Positions 31,626 through 39,062 of a stretch of 64,000 nt of DNA are shown here, one piece after another. The translations under genes and the position numbers were made by a program. Below the pieces are notes generated by a model. It saw only the letters and a list, made by a program, of their open reading frames with translations, had not been told where the DNA came from and did no database searches. The number at the start of each line of letters is the position of its first letter. The stretch's first letter is position 1. This stretch comes from an uncultured Corynebacterium sp. (GTDB lineage Bacteria > Actinomycetota > Actinomycetes > Mycobacteriales > Mycobacteriaceae), in contig NZ_CAMIHD010000001.1 of the NCBI RefSeq assembly GCF_946222835.1, positions 1-64,000 of the forward strand, read 5' to 3'.

Positions 31626-33733
31626 GCGGTCTCCTTGAGTTTGAGGTACTTGCCTTTGTTGTCGCGGGCGATGAGCCCGTCGTCGACAAGGGTGTTGAGG
31701 TAGTTGTCGAGGTCGCCAATTTCGGCGATCTGGTCTTGAGTGAGTGAGCCTTTAACGACGGCGGGGGATTGTCCGAATTGGTCGTAGAGCGCGTCGAGGA
31801 CGGCGGCGCGAGTCTCGTTGGTCACGCGTCCTGGTCGAGGAGCTTGGCGCGAAATTTGTTCAGTTGGCTCACTTTCTTGAGGGTGATCCAACTGGAAAAG
31901 TTGCCCAGTTGGGCCACTCTTTAACCCGTGGCCCAACTGCATTTCTTCCCCAGTTGGGCCACTCTGTTTCTGCAGTTCATCGCCAGTTGGGCCAGTTGGG
32001 CCACTCTTATTTGTGTGTAGGGTGGTCTTGTCCCGACTGTCCCCACTGGGAAGTGACCACGTAGCTACTCGAGGGAAGCCTTGAGACTCGGAAATTCCAT
32101 TAAGCGTTTTGAACGCTCGCTTGATAGTGCGCTCTGAAGCAACGCTCGCTTTGGCCGCAGCCTTGAGTACTTCGGCGCGTGGTGTTGGGCCGCGCTCTGT
32201 GAGGTAGTCCGTTAGCCAGATTTCCGCATCGGTGCGGTCGTCGGCGTCTTCGTCGGCCTGGCGGTCGAGTAGCTCGGTCGCGACGGTGTCGGTGAACTCT
32301 CCCCACTCGATGGCACCCAATTCGGTAAGGGTGCCGTCGCTAAGTTTGACGGGGCGTGAAACAAGGTGCGCTTCACGCGAGACAATGCCACGTGCGAGGT
32401 TTGCCTTCGTGTTCGAGACAATGAGTCGGCCGTCGTCGTCCATTGCAGCAGACAACACGCTGCGGGCAATTTGAGACCATGCAATGGAGCCTAGAAGTAG
32501 TTTGCCAGTGTCTTTCCCCTCGGCCTTGCCGAAGTGCGCGAGGCCGACGACGGTGATGCCGTAGCGGTCTGCAGCGGCGGCGAGGGGCTCGAGGAATTGG
32601 CGGACGTGGTCGTCCTTGTAACCGTCGAGCTTCGGATCCATCGAAGATTTCGCCGCGTCGAGGACAACGAACTTCACGCCCTGGTTATTGAGCTCGTCGA
32701 AGAGAAGGTTGGTGTCCTGCGGAAGTTTGAGGTGCCCCTCGTTTCCGGTTTCGGTTTCCACGTCGATAAAAAAGACGTTGTCGAGGTTCGCACCAGCGGC
32801 TTGCAAGCGTGGTTTCACGGTGTAGGAACGGGAGTCTTCGGAATTGAGGTAGGCGCACTTCACGCCCTTCTTGCTCAACATGGAAACCCAGTCGCACGCG
32901 ATGGTCGACTTGCCGATGCCTTCACGGCCGGCGAGTAGCGTGAGCATTCCGGCGGGGATCCACTGGTCGATAACCCACTCGATGGTTTCGGTCTTGATGC
33001 TCGTCGCCGGGGTGAGCTTCACACGGCGGCGGGTTATTTTGATGCCCTGGTCGACGAGCTCGTCGTCGGTATGGCCGGCCGCGATGTGGTCGGATAAGTC
33101 CTTGCCTTCTTTCGCGGCCTTGATGATGATCGACTTCGGGCGAGGGGACATTCCGGTGAGGTAGGTGAAGACTTTGTCGGCGCGTTTGCGGCCGGGTTCG
33201 TCGTTGTCGGCGATGATGATGACGTCGCGGTCGGCGATGGGTGCCCAGTCGGCTCGTTCCGGGCCTGTGCTGGCACCCTGGGCCTGTGTCACGGCGGCAG
33301 CGTGCCAGACATGCGCGGCAGTGTCTGCGTCTTTTTCACCTTCGACGACGTAGACCGGCCCGTCGTTGGATAGGCTGTCGAGTCCGTAAAGGTTAGAGCC
33401 CTTCGTGTTACCTAGTTGCTTGAATACCTTTGCAGGGTCTCGGCATACAATACGGCCATCGCCGTAGTCATAGCGTGCCCCGGTCTCCTCGTCGAAGAGG
33501 TCACGGGCGGTGAGCCCCAGGGCGTCGAGGACGTCGTCGGTCTCTCCGTTGTGGCAGTAGATGAGTGTTTGCTTGCCGTTGTAGGTAATGGAGGTGCCCC
33601 GGTCGTTTGCCGAATGGCCGGGTGTCTGGAAACTTGCCTGCGTGCTACTCCTGTAGGTGATGTGAAGGCCAGCTTCTTCTACGGCTTCGATTACACGCTC
33701 GAATGATGTTCGGGCGGTGTTGTATTCTGGCAT
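31622..33733 (-). CDS. Replication protein: TOPRIM primase-like domain fused to AAA/RepA-type ATPase
   Basis: The 703-aa protein should replicate the excised element. Residues 1-120 resemble the zinc-less CHC2-like lead of phage primases. A TOPRIM domain follows (VYVVEGEKDADTA near 126; DVIIIADNDEPGRKRA near 169). Then a RepA/DnaB-like ATPase with Walker A AGREGIGKST (about 268) and Walker B KFVVLDAAKS. After about residue 500 come a winged-helix-like part (TDYLTERGPTPRAEVLK) and a linker with repeated SGPTG (about 575-625), whose DNA is a set of iteron-like repeats, then a second winged-helix end. The organisation is like primase-helicases of PICIs and P4-like satellites. Confidence 0.82.
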   Translation of the reverse strand: MPEYNTARTSFERVIEAVEEAGLHITYRSSTQASFQTPGHSANDRGTSITYNGKQTLIYCHNGETDDVLDALGLTARDLFDEETGARYDYGDGRIVCRDPAKVFKQLGNTKGSNLYGLDSLSNDGPVYVVEGEKDADTAAHVWHAAAVTQAQGASTGPERADWAPIADRDVIIIADNDEPGRKRADKVFTYLTGMSPRPKSIIIKAAKEGKDLSDHIAAGHTDDELVDQGIKITRRRVKLTPATSIKTETIEWVIDQWIPAGMLTLLAGREGIGKSTIACDWVSMLSKKGVKCAYLNSEDSRSYTVKPRLQAAGANLDNVFFIDVETETGNEGHLKLPQDTNLLFDELNNQGVKFVVLDAAKSSMDPKLDGYKDDHVRQFLEPLAAAADRYGITVVGLAHFGKAEGKDTGKLLLGSIAWSQIARSVLSAAMDDDGRLIVSNTKANLARGIVSREAHLVSRPVKLSDGTLTELGAIEWGEFTDTVATELLDRQADEDADDRTDAEIWLTDYLTERGPTPRAEVLKAAAKASVASERTIKRAFKTLNGISESQGFPRVATWSLPSGDSRDKTTLHTNKSGPTGPTGDELQKQSGPTGEEMQLGHGLKSGPTGQLFQLDHPQESEPTEQISRQAPRPGRVTNETRAAVLDALYDQFGQSPAVVKGSLTQDQIAEIGDLDNYLNTLVDDGLIARDNKGKYLKLKETA
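31861..32007. repeat. Iteron-like repeats inside the replication gene; candidate origin
   Basis: CCAGTTGGGCCACTCT occurs at 31905-31920, 31950-31965 and 31992-32007, CCAGTTGGGCCA at 31983-31994, a diverged copy at 31861-31874, and an inverted core TGGCCCAACTG at 31929-31939. On the coding strand they encode the SGPTG linker. Clustered, near-identical, partly inverted repeats in an initiator gene are what lambda-like origins look like, so this is a plausible replication origin. A repeat kept only for protein linker reasons is the alternative. Confidence 0.55.
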
Positions 33734-33857
33734 TTAGGAAAATCCTTCCTCCCGCATTACCCCGTCGAGGTGCCCACTCGGTGGGGTTCCGCATGTGTAC
33801 GGTTCGTGCCCGCCCGGTGCTCGAAACCGGGTGCCTGCCAGTCGAGCTAGCCGGTGA
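33734..33857 (-). other. Non-coding gap in the element operon with tRNA-like hairpins
   Basis: The 124 bases between the 30-aa gene and the replication gene have no good coding frame. On the minus strand they contain TAGCTCGACTGGCAGGCA, which looks like a tRNA D arm, followed at once by a stem-loop CCGGT-TTCGAGC-ACCGG that has the canonical T-loop. No anticodon arm and no matching acceptor strand are present. AGGAAGGA just before the replication-gene ATG is its ribosome site. Confidence 0.4.
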
Positions 33858-33950
33858 CTAATCGGCAATAAAGTCAAGGTTGTCGAGTAGGTCCATAGCG
33901 TCAGCAACGAGAAGGGCGTCGGCCTGGTCGAGAAGGTCAGTTGCAATCAT
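33858..33950 (-). CDS. Very small acidic protein, 30 aa, coupled
   Basis: ATG 33950 overlaps the previous stop as ATGA and runs to TAG 33858. The peptide is acidic and leucine-rich with a repeated DLL(D) pattern (TDLLDQAD, MDLLDNLD). A longer frame on the same strand (33946-33734) uses a worse start and gives an unlikely sequence. The overlap is the main support; the function is unknown. Confidence 0.4.
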   Translation of the reverse strand: MIATDLLDQADALLVADAMDLLDNLDFIAD

Positions 33951-34498
33951 TCGTCAACACTTTCTCCCCAAGAAGTAAGGCCGGCGCGCTGTAGGTCGAG
34001 GTCGTCAATGGCCTTCATTGCGTCGAGGACGGTCATGTAGTCGCCGCCTTCGCGGTAGCGCTCAACGAGCATGTACTGCAGGTCAATAGGTGACCAATCA
34101 GAATGGCCCGTGATGCGAGTGATTTCTTCGCGCCTGCGGGCATCGTGGCGGGCTTTTTCTTCCTCGTGCTGCTTGGCTGCATCACGCTTCTGTTGCATCA
34201 ATTGGTGGTGTTCCTCAACAAGGGAACGGAGCTGCTTAGTCAGGACAGTGTTAGCCTTCTGGACTTCTCCGAATTTCGCGTCGAGGTCCTGGAACTCGGC
34301 CGGGGTGGCGTTGAGTGATTTCTCGTTGATTTGGCGAAGGGCCCGGTTGTTGTTGGAGATAGCGGCCTGAATCTTGCCGATAGCGCGGCGAAGTTCACGG
34401 CTGCTATGATTACGGGTGTACGAGCCTTTACCAGTCTCGCCTGCTCCCTCGTTGGTGTTCGCAGCACCTGCGAGGGTTTTCTTATTAGGGGTGGTCAA
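33947..34498 (-). CDS. Coiled-coil protein of the element, 183 aa
   Basis: The protein is highly charged. After a low-complexity N-terminus (NTNEGAGETGKGS) residues 30-130 are predicted coiled coil (SRELRRAIGKIQAAISNN, VLTKQLRSLVEEHHQLMQQK, KQHEEEKARHDARRREE), and a short globular end follows. I know no family. It starts 10 bases after the previous gene, with GGAGAAG just before the ATG. It could be a structural or scaffolding factor, or a DNA-binding early protein; the position ahead of the replication gene favours an early role. Confidence 0.65.
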   Translation of the reverse strand: MTTPNKKTLAGAANTNEGAGETGKGSYTRNHSSRELRRAIGKIQAAISNNNRALRQINEKSLNATPAEFQDLDAKFGEVQKANTVLTKQLRSLVEEHHQLMQQKRDAAKQHEEEKARHDARRREEITRITGHSDWSPIDLQYMLVERYREGGDYMTVLDAMKAIDDLDLQRAGLTSWGESVDE

Positions 34499-34508
34499 TT
34501 TCTTCTCC

Positions 34509-34880
34509 TTATGCGGTGTTGTCTTGGGGTGGGATTACAGCGTCTGGCGTGCCACTGGGGTGCATCGTGGTGATGTTGTCCGGCCGGTAGCTCATGCCTT
34601 CGGGGTCGGTAACGACTTCGCCCTTGTAATGCAGACGAACCGGAAGGCCGTTGCTGTAGTGCGTGGCGCGGTGCACGTTGTGATGCATGGCTTCTTTTCG
34701 GACTGCTTCGCGGATGCCGTCGAGGATGTAGATAGCGTTCTGCAGGTTCTCCGGTAGCTCGTCGAACTCTGGGCAGTCGCCGTCGATGTCCTGGATTTCC
34801 TCGTTAGCGGCGTCGAGAGAAGCGAGCACGCTATCAGCGAGATACGCCAGCGAGTCCTGGGGAAGATACTGTTTCCGCAC
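34509..34880 (-). CDS. Hypothetical protein of the element, 123 aa
   Basis: The GTG start at 34880 directly follows the excisionase stop and lies 7 bases after a strong GAAGGAGGTGG site. The N-terminal half is acidic and helical (DSLAYLADSVLASLDAANEE, DELPENLQNAIYILDGIREA). The C-terminal half is Pro/Gly/His-rich. No domain recognised. Confidence 0.65.
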   Translation of the reverse strand: MRKQYLPQDSLAYLADSVLASLDAANEEIQDIDGDCPEFDELPENLQNAIYILDGIREAVRKEAMHHNVHRATHYSNGLPVRLHYKGEVVTDPEGMSYRPDNITTMHPSGTPDAVIPPQDNTA

Positions 34881-35072
34881 CTACGCCACCTCCTTCGGAA
34901 GCTCGTCGAGCTCCAAAAGTTCAAGAAGGGGGTTGGTCGGAACGACGTAGCGTCCGCCAATTTGAATGACTTTCGTTGGGAAAGTTCCGTTGCGGGCTGC
35001 AGCGTATGCACTGCTTTTAGAGATGCCGAGCAGGTCGGCTGCTGCCCTAAGTGTGGTTGTTGCCGGGGACAT
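34881..35072 (-). CDS. AlpA/MerR-like excisionase (helix-turn-helix DNA-binding protein)
   Basis: ATG 35072 is chosen (63 aa) because GGAAAGGAT precedes it. The protein has the AlpA/Xis fold: TLRAAADLLGISKSSAYAAA, then the wing GTFPTKVIQIGGRYVVPTNPL, and an acidic end. Small proteins of this kind promote excision by the tyrosine integrase or activate it. It is the first gene of the leftward operon, divergent from the HTH regulator. Confidence 0.82.
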   Translation of the reverse strand: MSPATTTLRAAADLLGISKSSAYAAARNGTFPTKVIQIGGRYVVPTNPLLELLELDELPKEVA

Positions 35073-35201
35073 GGGTATCCTTTCCAGTGTGTAATGTGTT
35101 GCACCATTCGGAACAGGTTGTTCACTGCGTGCAACACATAGTGTACACAATATGTACGCACTGAACAACACATATGGAACAATTTTGGAAAGGTGCAGCT
35201 A
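35073..35201. promoter_or_regulatory. Divergent control region of the element
   Basis: These 129 bases separate the leftward (excisionase) and rightward (regulator-integrase) operons. The centre is AT-rich, with TGTACACAATATGTAC at about 35142-35157, a near-palindrome (GTACACA-ATATGTAC), and GCAACACA/TGTGTTGC-like words around it (TGTGTTGCA at 35095-35103; TGCAACACA at 35129-35137). These inverted words are candidate operators for the HTH regulator. Confidence 0.5.
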
Positions 35202-35693
35202 GTGAGTGGTGGCGAAGAAATTCAGGAAGACTATTTCGGCTCGAATTTAAGTGCACTTAGGAAAGCTCGTTCAATCTCGCGCCAAGCGTTAATTGACCTA
35301 CTCAAGGACACTTGGGGAGTAACAATGCACTCAACAACACTGCGGAGGATTGAGTCTGGGGAGCAGAGCGCCAAAGCCCTCGAAGCGATGGCTATAGCCG
35401 ACATTTTTCAACAAGACCTGACCCGAATGATTACAAGGCCCATTTCTGAGGACGATGCTTTTTATCTGAGCCTGAAGCAAGATCTGGCTAGAGACGAGGA
35501 GGCGGTCTATTTGGCCCTTAAAGGTTTCGTTGATTCGTACAACAGGGCTGATGTAGCTTTAGACTCCACTGACAACGACGTTCCAACCGCTGCACAAGCA
35601 GAACTTAAGAAATACTTCGACTCTATCGGCAAACACATAGAGCTCGCTCGTTCGGTACTGAGAGAATGGGTATTCGGAATTGGCTCGCGGTAG
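35202..35693 (+). CDS. XRE-family helix-turn-helix regulator (probable satellite repressor)
   Basis: GTG 35202 is preferred because AAAGG lies 8 bases before it (163 aa); GTG 35193 is an alternative. Residues 11-75 are a Cro/C1-type HTH (NLSALRKARSISRQALIDLL ... TTLRRIESGEQSAKALEAMA). The C-terminal part is helical, with no LexA-like peptidase. In PICIs the gene in this place is a master repressor removed by a helper-phage protein, not by RecA cleavage; the lack of a peptidase fits that. The integrase gene overlaps its 3' end by 14 bases. Confidence 0.75.
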   Translation: MSGGEEIQEDYFGSNLSALRKARSISRQALIDLLKDTWGVTMHSTTLRRIESGEQSAKALEAMAIADIFQQDLTRMITRPISEDDAFYLSLKQDLARDEEAVYLALKGFVDSYNRADVALDSTDNDVPTAAQAELKKYFDSIGKHIELARSVLREWVFGIGSR

Positions 35694-36816
35694 ACCGGCG
35701 ACTCCACTGGGTACTTGGGGTGAAATATCTTCAAAGCAATTGGAGTCTGGGAAGTGGCAGTCCTCCACGCGGCTGCGACTATGGAACGGCGAAACAGTCC
35801 GCGTCCGGGCGCGGGGCAATTCTAAATCTGGCTCCGTCAACGCTGTTAAATCGAAATGCACAGAGAAATTAGGGGCTTCGGATTCGGAAGTCCTCACAAC
35901 GACGAGTCCAGTTTCTGACTTGATGGAACACTGGCTGGAGACAAAAAAGAAAATTCGCCCCCAGTCGCGTGACCGCTACCGCAATTCAATTGATCTCCAT
36001 ATCGTCCCTGCCTTCGGAGAGATGCGCATTCGGGAAGTCACTCCGTCGTTCCTGAACAGTTGGCTCCAGGCGCTGCCTTCGGGCGTTGCACCGAATGTAC
36101 GTACCGTTCTTAAAGGCTCGTTCAAAATGGCGACAAGGTACGGGCTGATTCCGTCCGACCCAATGCAGGTTGTGGAACCTGTCAGTGTTGAGCAAAAGGA
36201 AGTCCGCGCTTTGACGTTGGACGAGATTCCTAGGTTTCGAGCGCAGATCGCTAAGTCTGGAAATGAGACGCTTCAGGACGTTGTGGACGTGAGCTTGGCG
36301 ACCGGCCTGCGCGCTGGCGAGGTCTTAGGGACAAGGTGGAGCGACATTGACCTTGAATCGGAGCCGCCAATTCTTCGGGTGAGTGGATCAATGGTCTACT
36401 CCAAAGACACGGGCCTTATTCGACAAGATGGGGGCAAGACTGGTAACGCTGCCCGCCCGATTCAGTTGTCCCGAATGTGTGTTGAGATTCTGCAGCGCCG
36501 TAAAGAAAAGTATGGGGCCTTAGAGATGGTGTTCCCGTCTGGGGCGGGCACGTACTTGTGGGAGAACAATTTCAATCGTTGGCTTAGGCAGTGGCGCGGC
36601 GAAGAATTTAGTTGGGTGACGATACATACCCTTAGAAAGACCCTTGGGACTATCGTTTATGACGAATTAGGCCCGGCGAAGGCGGCGGAGGTTTTGGGGC
36701 ATTCGTCTAGCTTGTTGACGGAGCGTGTTTATGTTCAGCGCAATGACAATGGTGTCCCCATTGGCGATTTAGTGAATGCAGCGCTAGATGGTGTCCAAAA
36801 AGTGTCCAAAAAATAG
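35680..36816 (+). CDS. Tyrosine-type site-specific integrase
   Basis: The 378-aa recombinase starts at TTG 35680, overlapping the regulator by 14 bases. It has an N-terminal arm-binding part (about 1-80), an SAM-like core-binding domain (VSDLMEHWLETKKKIRPQSR) and the catalytic domain with Arg in ATGLRAGEVLG (about 210), HTLRKTLGT (about 316-324), LGHSS (about 343) and the nucleophile Tyr in LTERVYVQ (about 351). It should integrate the element at tRNA-Leu; attR lies 108 bases downstream. Its last codons contain the right arm-type repeat. Confidence 0.93.
   Translation: MARGRPATPLGTWGEISSKQLESGKWQSSTRLRLWNGETVRVRARGNSKSGSVNAVKSKCTEKLGASDSEVLTTTSPVSDLMEHWLETKKKIRPQSRDRYRNSIDLHIVPAFGEMRIREVTPSFLNSWLQALPSGVAPNVRTVLKGSFKMATRYGLIPSDPMQVVEPVSVEQKEVRALTLDEIPRFRAQIAKSGNETLQDVVDVSLATGLRAGEVLGTRWSDIDLESEPPILRVSGSMVYSKDTGLIRQDGGKTGNAARPIQLSRMCVEILQRRKEKYGALEMVFPSGAGTYLWENNFNRWLRQWRGEEFSWVTIHTLRKTLGTIVYDELGPAKAAEVLGHSSSLLTERVYVQRNDNGVPIGDLVNAALDGVQKVSKK
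36792..36810 (+). repeat. Integrase arm-type repeat, right copy
   Basis: The 19 bp are identical to 28857-28875 and lie in the last codons of the integrase gene, 114 bases before the attR core. Presence at both ends argues for integrase arm binding. Confidence 0.65.
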
Positions 36817-36924
36817 TTAGAAACAGCCGAATTTCTGAACACTATTTGGAACTAATAACTTAGACACCTGCAATAACGGGAATCTTCACCACTCATAAAC
36901 CGAGTCATGACTTAGAATTTAGAA

Positions 36925-36959
36925 CGATTCAGTGTGGGTTCGAGTCCCACTGGGGGCAC
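36925..36959 (+). repeat. attR core (35 bp)
   Basis: Identical to the 3' end of the tRNA-Leu gene at 28776-28810. It marks the right border of the element. The rest of this 371-base gap (36817-37187) holds the terminator at 36967-37008 and the promoter region of the Bax1/YccA-like gene. Confidence 0.92.
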
Positions 36960-36966
36960 CATGTGA

Positions 36967-37008
36967 AGTCTCGAGACATCGTTCCGGTCGGTGTCTCGAG
37001 ACTTTTCT
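36967..37008 (+). terminator. Original tRNA-Leu terminator, displaced by the element
   Basis: A perfect 12-bp stem (AGTCTCGAGACA/TGTCTCGAGACT) with a 13-base loop is followed by TTTCTTC. It lies 7 bases past the attR core, where the tRNA gene ended before insertion. Confidence 0.8.
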
Positions 37009-37187
37009 TCGGTGGCAGTACAAATATTGTGAGGCCAAAGGCTTGAGGCGGGTGTCCGCTACAGTGCCCTTACGGGAGCTCCACACAGAATTTCTACTTT
37101 AAAGTAAAAATCGTGGAACTTAATGCTGGGCTATCTCGTTGATCGTAATGAGAAAGCTAATCTGCACCTCTCTTAGAAAGGACAACC

Positions 37188-37955
37188 GTGCGTTCAAGCA
37201 ATCCGGTAATGAGTTCTCTGACCGAAAGCAGCAACCGCCAGAGCTCTGGATACGGGGATGAAGCCGCCCGCCCCATGACCGTTGATGACGTCGTCACCAA
37301 AACGGGAATTACCCTCGGCATTATCATTGTCGCCGCAGCCATTAACTTCTACCTTGGAACGGTAAACCTTGGTATTGCCATGGCTTTGACTCTAGTCGGT
37401 GGCATCGGCGGGTTCATTACCGTACTTGTAGCCTCTTTTGGCAAGAAGTGGGGCTCCGCTGCAGTGGCGCTGATTTACGCCGTGTTTGAAGGCCTGTTCG
37501 TCGGTGGTTTCTCCCTTATGTTCACTAACGTGAGCTTCCAAGGCGAGGGAGGCTCAGCCATCATTGGCCAGGCCATCATCGGCACCATTGGCGTATTCAT
37601 CGGCATGCTAATTGTGTACAAGACTGGCGCAGTGAAGGTGACCCCAAAGTTCACCAAGATTCTATTTGGCTTGGTTGCCGGCGTTGCAGTTATGGCACTT
37701 GTTAACTTCTTGGGCGCGATTTTCTTTGACTTCAACCCACTGCGTGATGGTGGCCCGATTGCCATTATCTTCTCACTGGTGTGCATTGTGCTCGGTGCTT
37801 TGTCCTTCTTGACTGACTTTGATCAGGCTGACCGCATGATTCGCGCCGGTGCACCTGCTAAGCAGGCGTGGGGCGTTGCGCTTGGCCTGGCAGTGACCTT
37901 GGTCTGGCTCTACACCGAAATTCTGCGTCTGTTGAGCTACCTCCAGCGCGACTAA
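37188..37955 (+). CDS. Bax inhibitor-1/YccA family membrane protein
   Basis: The 255-aa protein has a polar N-terminus (about 1-35) and seven membrane helices, as in actinobacterial Bax1-I/YccA-like proteins. It shows the long N-terminal polar stretch with MTVDDVVTKTG and the conserved SFLTDFDQADRMIRAGAP motif with acidic residues before the last helix, which in relatives form the pH/Ca2+-sensitive site. The GTG start follows AGAAAGGA. A strong terminator at 37973-38000 follows it. Physiological role uncertain. Confidence 0.88.
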   Translation: MRSSNPVMSSLTESSNRQSSGYGDEAARPMTVDDVVTKTGITLGIIIVAAAINFYLGTVNLGIAMALTLVGGIGGFITVLVASFGKKWGSAAVALIYAVFEGLFVGGFSLMFTNVSFQGEGGSAIIGQAIIGTIGVFIGMLIVYKTGAVKVTPKFTKILFGLVAGVAVMALVNFLGAIFFDFNPLRDGGPIAIIFSLVCIVLGALSFLTDFDQADRMIRAGAPAKQAWGVALGLAVTLVWLYTEILRLLSYLQRD

Positions 37956-37972
37956 CCTTTCTGTTTGTACTT

Positions 37973-38000
37973 GGCCCGCACTTTGGTGCGGGCCTTTTTT
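37973..38000 (+). terminator. Rho-independent terminator
   Basis: The stem GGCCCGCA/TGCGGGCC (8 bp) with loop CTTTGG is followed by six T. It ends the Bax1/YccA transcript 17 bases past its stop. Confidence 0.93.
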
Positions 38001-38319
38001 GTTCCCTAAAACTGCTTACAAACTTGTAATTATTGGGGTAGTGCAGGGGGATAAAGTAAGGGTTTAATCTTGGGCTGGTCGACAAATCCGTCTCAGGTAT
38101 AGCACAGCTAATGAGCAGGAAACTTCGCCTTTTAGACGTTATGGATGTGACGTATGGGGCGTATAGTTTTGTTAAATTGCCGTTAACCTACGTGGTTGCG
38201 TAGAAATTTCTTAGAGATTCATGCATGCTGTGTACCGGAACGGGAGATGCGAAGTGAAAAGTTCTCTGTTTCACTCATCCTGTTCCTCTCGTCAGAAAGT
38301 GAGTGCGCGAAGGATTGTT
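38001..38319 (+). promoter_or_regulatory. Intergenic region before the DUF3558 lipoprotein
   Basis: 319 bases after the terminator with no convincing gene. The sequence is AT-rich around 38140-38215 and probably holds the promoter of the lipoprotein pair. No operator recognised. Confidence 0.3.
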
Positions 38320-39048
38320 GTGAAGCGTCAGGTCACCGTAGCAACGTTGATAGTCAGTAGCACTGTCATGCTGAGTAGCTGCGTTGCGGATATCGGTACG
38401 AGGAGCGCGTCAGAGGAAACTACGAAAGTGGAGAATGCTGGCGGCATTAGTTCTACCGAGGGCGCAGGGGGAGCCAACGGGGACCCGGGGGATGATGCAG
38501 ACGACAATCAGGGGGAATCGGCACTCGCCGCTGACGAGAAGGATGCGGAAGGCGCCGGCCAACCGGGGGAGGCCGGCGCCACGGGGCTGGAAGAATCATC
38601 CGGCGTCCTGCCGCCATTGGGGGAATTCGATCCGGCTGATCCGAGTTTTGAGCTTTTCGATCCGTGTACGGAGATTCCAGGCGACAAACTGGAAAGTATT
38701 GGCTTAAGGCCAAGTGCACTTGATTACCGTAGAGATTCGGGGAGCACATTTTGCAATTTTGAATCGAGCGGAAAACAGTTTCCAGACAGCGTGCTGGTCT
38801 CGCTAGCGAGCGATTCGAATTCAATCGGCGCAATGAATTTGAAAGAAGGGCTGCAGCAGTTTGGCAGCGGCGAGGAAGAGGAACTAATAAAGATCTTTAG
38901 ATCGGAAATATTCGAAAAATCTCAGTGTGATGGTTACGTTTCAACTAAACGAGGAACAGTTATCGTCGGTGTAAATGACATCGGCCTTCAGTCAACCACT
39001 CAAGAACGGTGCAATCTTACGGCATCATTAATTAAACAGCTTAGTTGA
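38320..39048 (+). CDS. DUF3558-like lipoprotein
   Basis: GTG 38320 with GAAGGA 5 bases before gives 242 aa and places a lipobox (VMLSSC) at residue 21. A long Gly/Ala/Glu/Asp-rich spacer (about 30-105) leads to a globular domain with FDPCTEIPGDKLESIGL, a distant Cys (TFCNF) and a terminal ERCNL, the pattern of the DUF3558 family. In mycobacteria such lipoproteins (LprB/LprC) are secreted and of unknown function. The next gene starts 14 bases after its stop, with a ribosome site within, so they form an operon. Confidence 0.78.
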   Translation: MKRQVTVATLIVSSTVMLSSCVADIGTRSASEETTKVENAGGISSTEGAGGANGDPGDDADDNQGESALAADEKDAEGAGQPGEAGATGLEESSGVLPPLGEFDPADPSFELFDPCTEIPGDKLESIGLRPSALDYRRDSGSTFCNFESSGKQFPDSVLVSLASDSNSIGAMNLKEGLQQFGSGEEEELIKIFRSEIFEKSQCDGYVSTKRGTVIVGVNDIGLQSTTQERCNLTASLIKQLS

Positions 39049-39062
39049 AAATTGGGGGAACA

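Larger units (their letters stand above)
28776..36959. mobile_element. Integrated phage satellite-like element (PICI-like), 8.15 kb
   Basis: The element is bounded by identical 35-bp repeats, attL 28776-28810 inside tRNA-Leu and attR 36925-36959. Between them are a rightward HTH regulator and tyrosine integrase and a leftward operon with an AlpA-like excisionase, several small proteins, a TOPRIM-ATPase replication protein, a major capsid protein and a capsid cement protein. No terminase, portal, protease, tail, lysin or holin gene is present. Divergent regulator/excisionase, its own replication, a tRNA target and the size are typical of phage-inducible chromosomal islands. The capsid genes are unusual for classical ones. 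A strongly deleted prophage is the alternative. Confidence 0.8.

Noticed and set aside
33780..33860. A tRNA gene in the satellite
   Set aside because: D-arm-like and T-arm-like parts are present, but no anticodon arm and no pairing acceptor strands could be found, so it cannot be a working tRNA.
33734..33946. 70-aa frame on the minus strand in the satellite gap
   Set aside because: It overlaps the better coupled 30-aa gene, starts without a ribosome site, and its Pro/Arg/Ser/Thr-rich sequence has no protein-like pattern. The stretch is better read as non-coding with hairpins.
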